Source of the DNA: UBA6168 sp965222975
Lineage (GTDB): Bacteria; Bacteroidota; Bacteroidia; Chitinophagales; Saprospiraceae
Assembly (NCBI GenBank): GCA_965222975.1
Contig: CBDCVJ010000030.1
Coordinates: 124,001-188,000 of the forward strand
Length of the DNA: 64,000 nucleotides
Reading direction: 5' to 3'
Both the position numbers and the translations under genes were made by a program. The notes beneath the pieces are model-generated. The model ran no database searches, had not been told where the DNA came from, and saw nothing but the letters and a program-made list of their open reading frames with translations. Below are positions 63,769 through 64,000 of the stretch, one piece after another; the first letter of the stretch is position 1, and each line of letters starts with the position of its first letter.

Positions 63769-64000
63769 ATGAACCCTCCAACACTTACCTCATTAGAAAG
63801 CATTTCCCCACACACATCCATTAGGGAACAGGGTTGGGCGCTTTTGAAAAACATTTATACCCGCGATGATATTGCCCGGTGCCGGGAACTGGTCGATGAT
63901 ATTTTTGCCTCAAAAACAATCAAAAGATCCCCTTTTGATTCAGAATTTATCATCAATGATATTTATCGCCATTGCCCCGAGTTGGCAAAACTGGTCTTCA
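63769..64000 (+). CDS. Unidentified gene, 3' partial (possible PhyH-like dioxygenase start)
   Basis: An ATG at 63769 opens a frame that runs to the window end (77 codons): MNPPTLTSLESISPHTSIRE, QGWALLKNIYTRDDIARCRE, then NDIYRHCPELAKLVF. The GWALLKN...DDIARCRELVDD pattern is loosely like the start of phytanoyl-CoA dioxygenase proteins, but no metal-binding motif lies in the window. It is divergent from the DUF4230 gene. Confidence 0.5.
   Translation, partial: MNPPTLTSLESISPHTSIREQGWALLKNIYTRDDIARCRELVDDIFASKTIKRSPFDSEFIINDIYRHCPELAKLVF

Overview
The window looks like chromosome of a Bacteroidota bacterium, most plausibly a Saprospiria-type lineage. The evidence is: several secreted proteins with type IX secretion (T9SS) C-terminal sorting domains of type A and type B; two PorP/SprF-family proteins; HYR, SprB-repeat and FG-GAP surface proteins; an EAD11-like effector-associated domain; a moderately AT-rich sequence; few Shine-Dalgarno sites; and several copies of the Bacteroidota -7 promoter box TAnnTTTG. 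No tRNA, rRNA, CRISPR array, transposase or phage gene was seen.

Layout. 1-8.5 kb: two tandem FG-GAP/T9SS proteins, a TlpA-like thioredoxin protein, monofunctional aspartate kinase, and a membrane protein with two extracytoplasmic DM9 repeats and a cytosolic EAD11-like domain. 8.7-16.9 kb: a 2727-residue T9SS surface protein. 17.4-22.9 kb: ZIP metal transporter, LuxC-type acyl-CoA reductase, a frameshifted RluD, a PLP trans-sulfuration enzyme and a zinc amidase. 23.4-34.7 kb: a surface cluster of PorP/SprF, a protein with four cohesin-like domains plus about twelve SprB repeats and a type B sorting domain, a frameshifted one-cohesin T9SS protein, and a heavily frameshifted protein with dockerin, cohesin and T9SS domains. 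35.3-49.5 kb: LuxR-type response regulator, glycosylasparaginase, lysophospholipid acyltransferase, a frameshifted pgi, YraN, AlkD-like protein, formate-THF ligase, LysM-CAP protein, GNAT, membrane subtilase and DUF423. 49.6-64 kb: biotin carrier, AtpI-like protein, bactofilin, second PorP/SprF, a trypsin/zinc-ribbon/YbjN-like fusion, a three-gene SurA-family operon, POT transporter, ECF sigma/anti-sigma pair, DUF4230 protein and a partial gene.

How it fits together. The strongest theme is surface assembly: T9SS cargo, PorP/SprF partners, and periplasmic chaperones (SurA family) that would support outer-membrane traffic. Cohesin-like and dockerin-like modules on neighbouring T9SS cargo suggest a non-cellulosomal, calcium-dependent assembly on the cell surface. 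The DM9-TM-EAD11 protein looks like a receptor linking outside sensing to cytosolic effectors of the bacterial conflict/immunity type.

A second theme is intergenic structure. At least six gaps carry hairpins whose arms are built from degenerate words of about 7 nt, each locus with its own word. Other gaps carry long perfect palindromes with loops of 1-5 nt, or terminal-inverted-repeat elements. A third theme is localised frame disruption: about seven shifts in the dockerin gene, six in pgi, and one each in rluD and the small cohesin gene, while neighbouring ORFs of 5-8 kb are intact. Sequence error, recent decay and recoding cannot be separated from the sequence alone.
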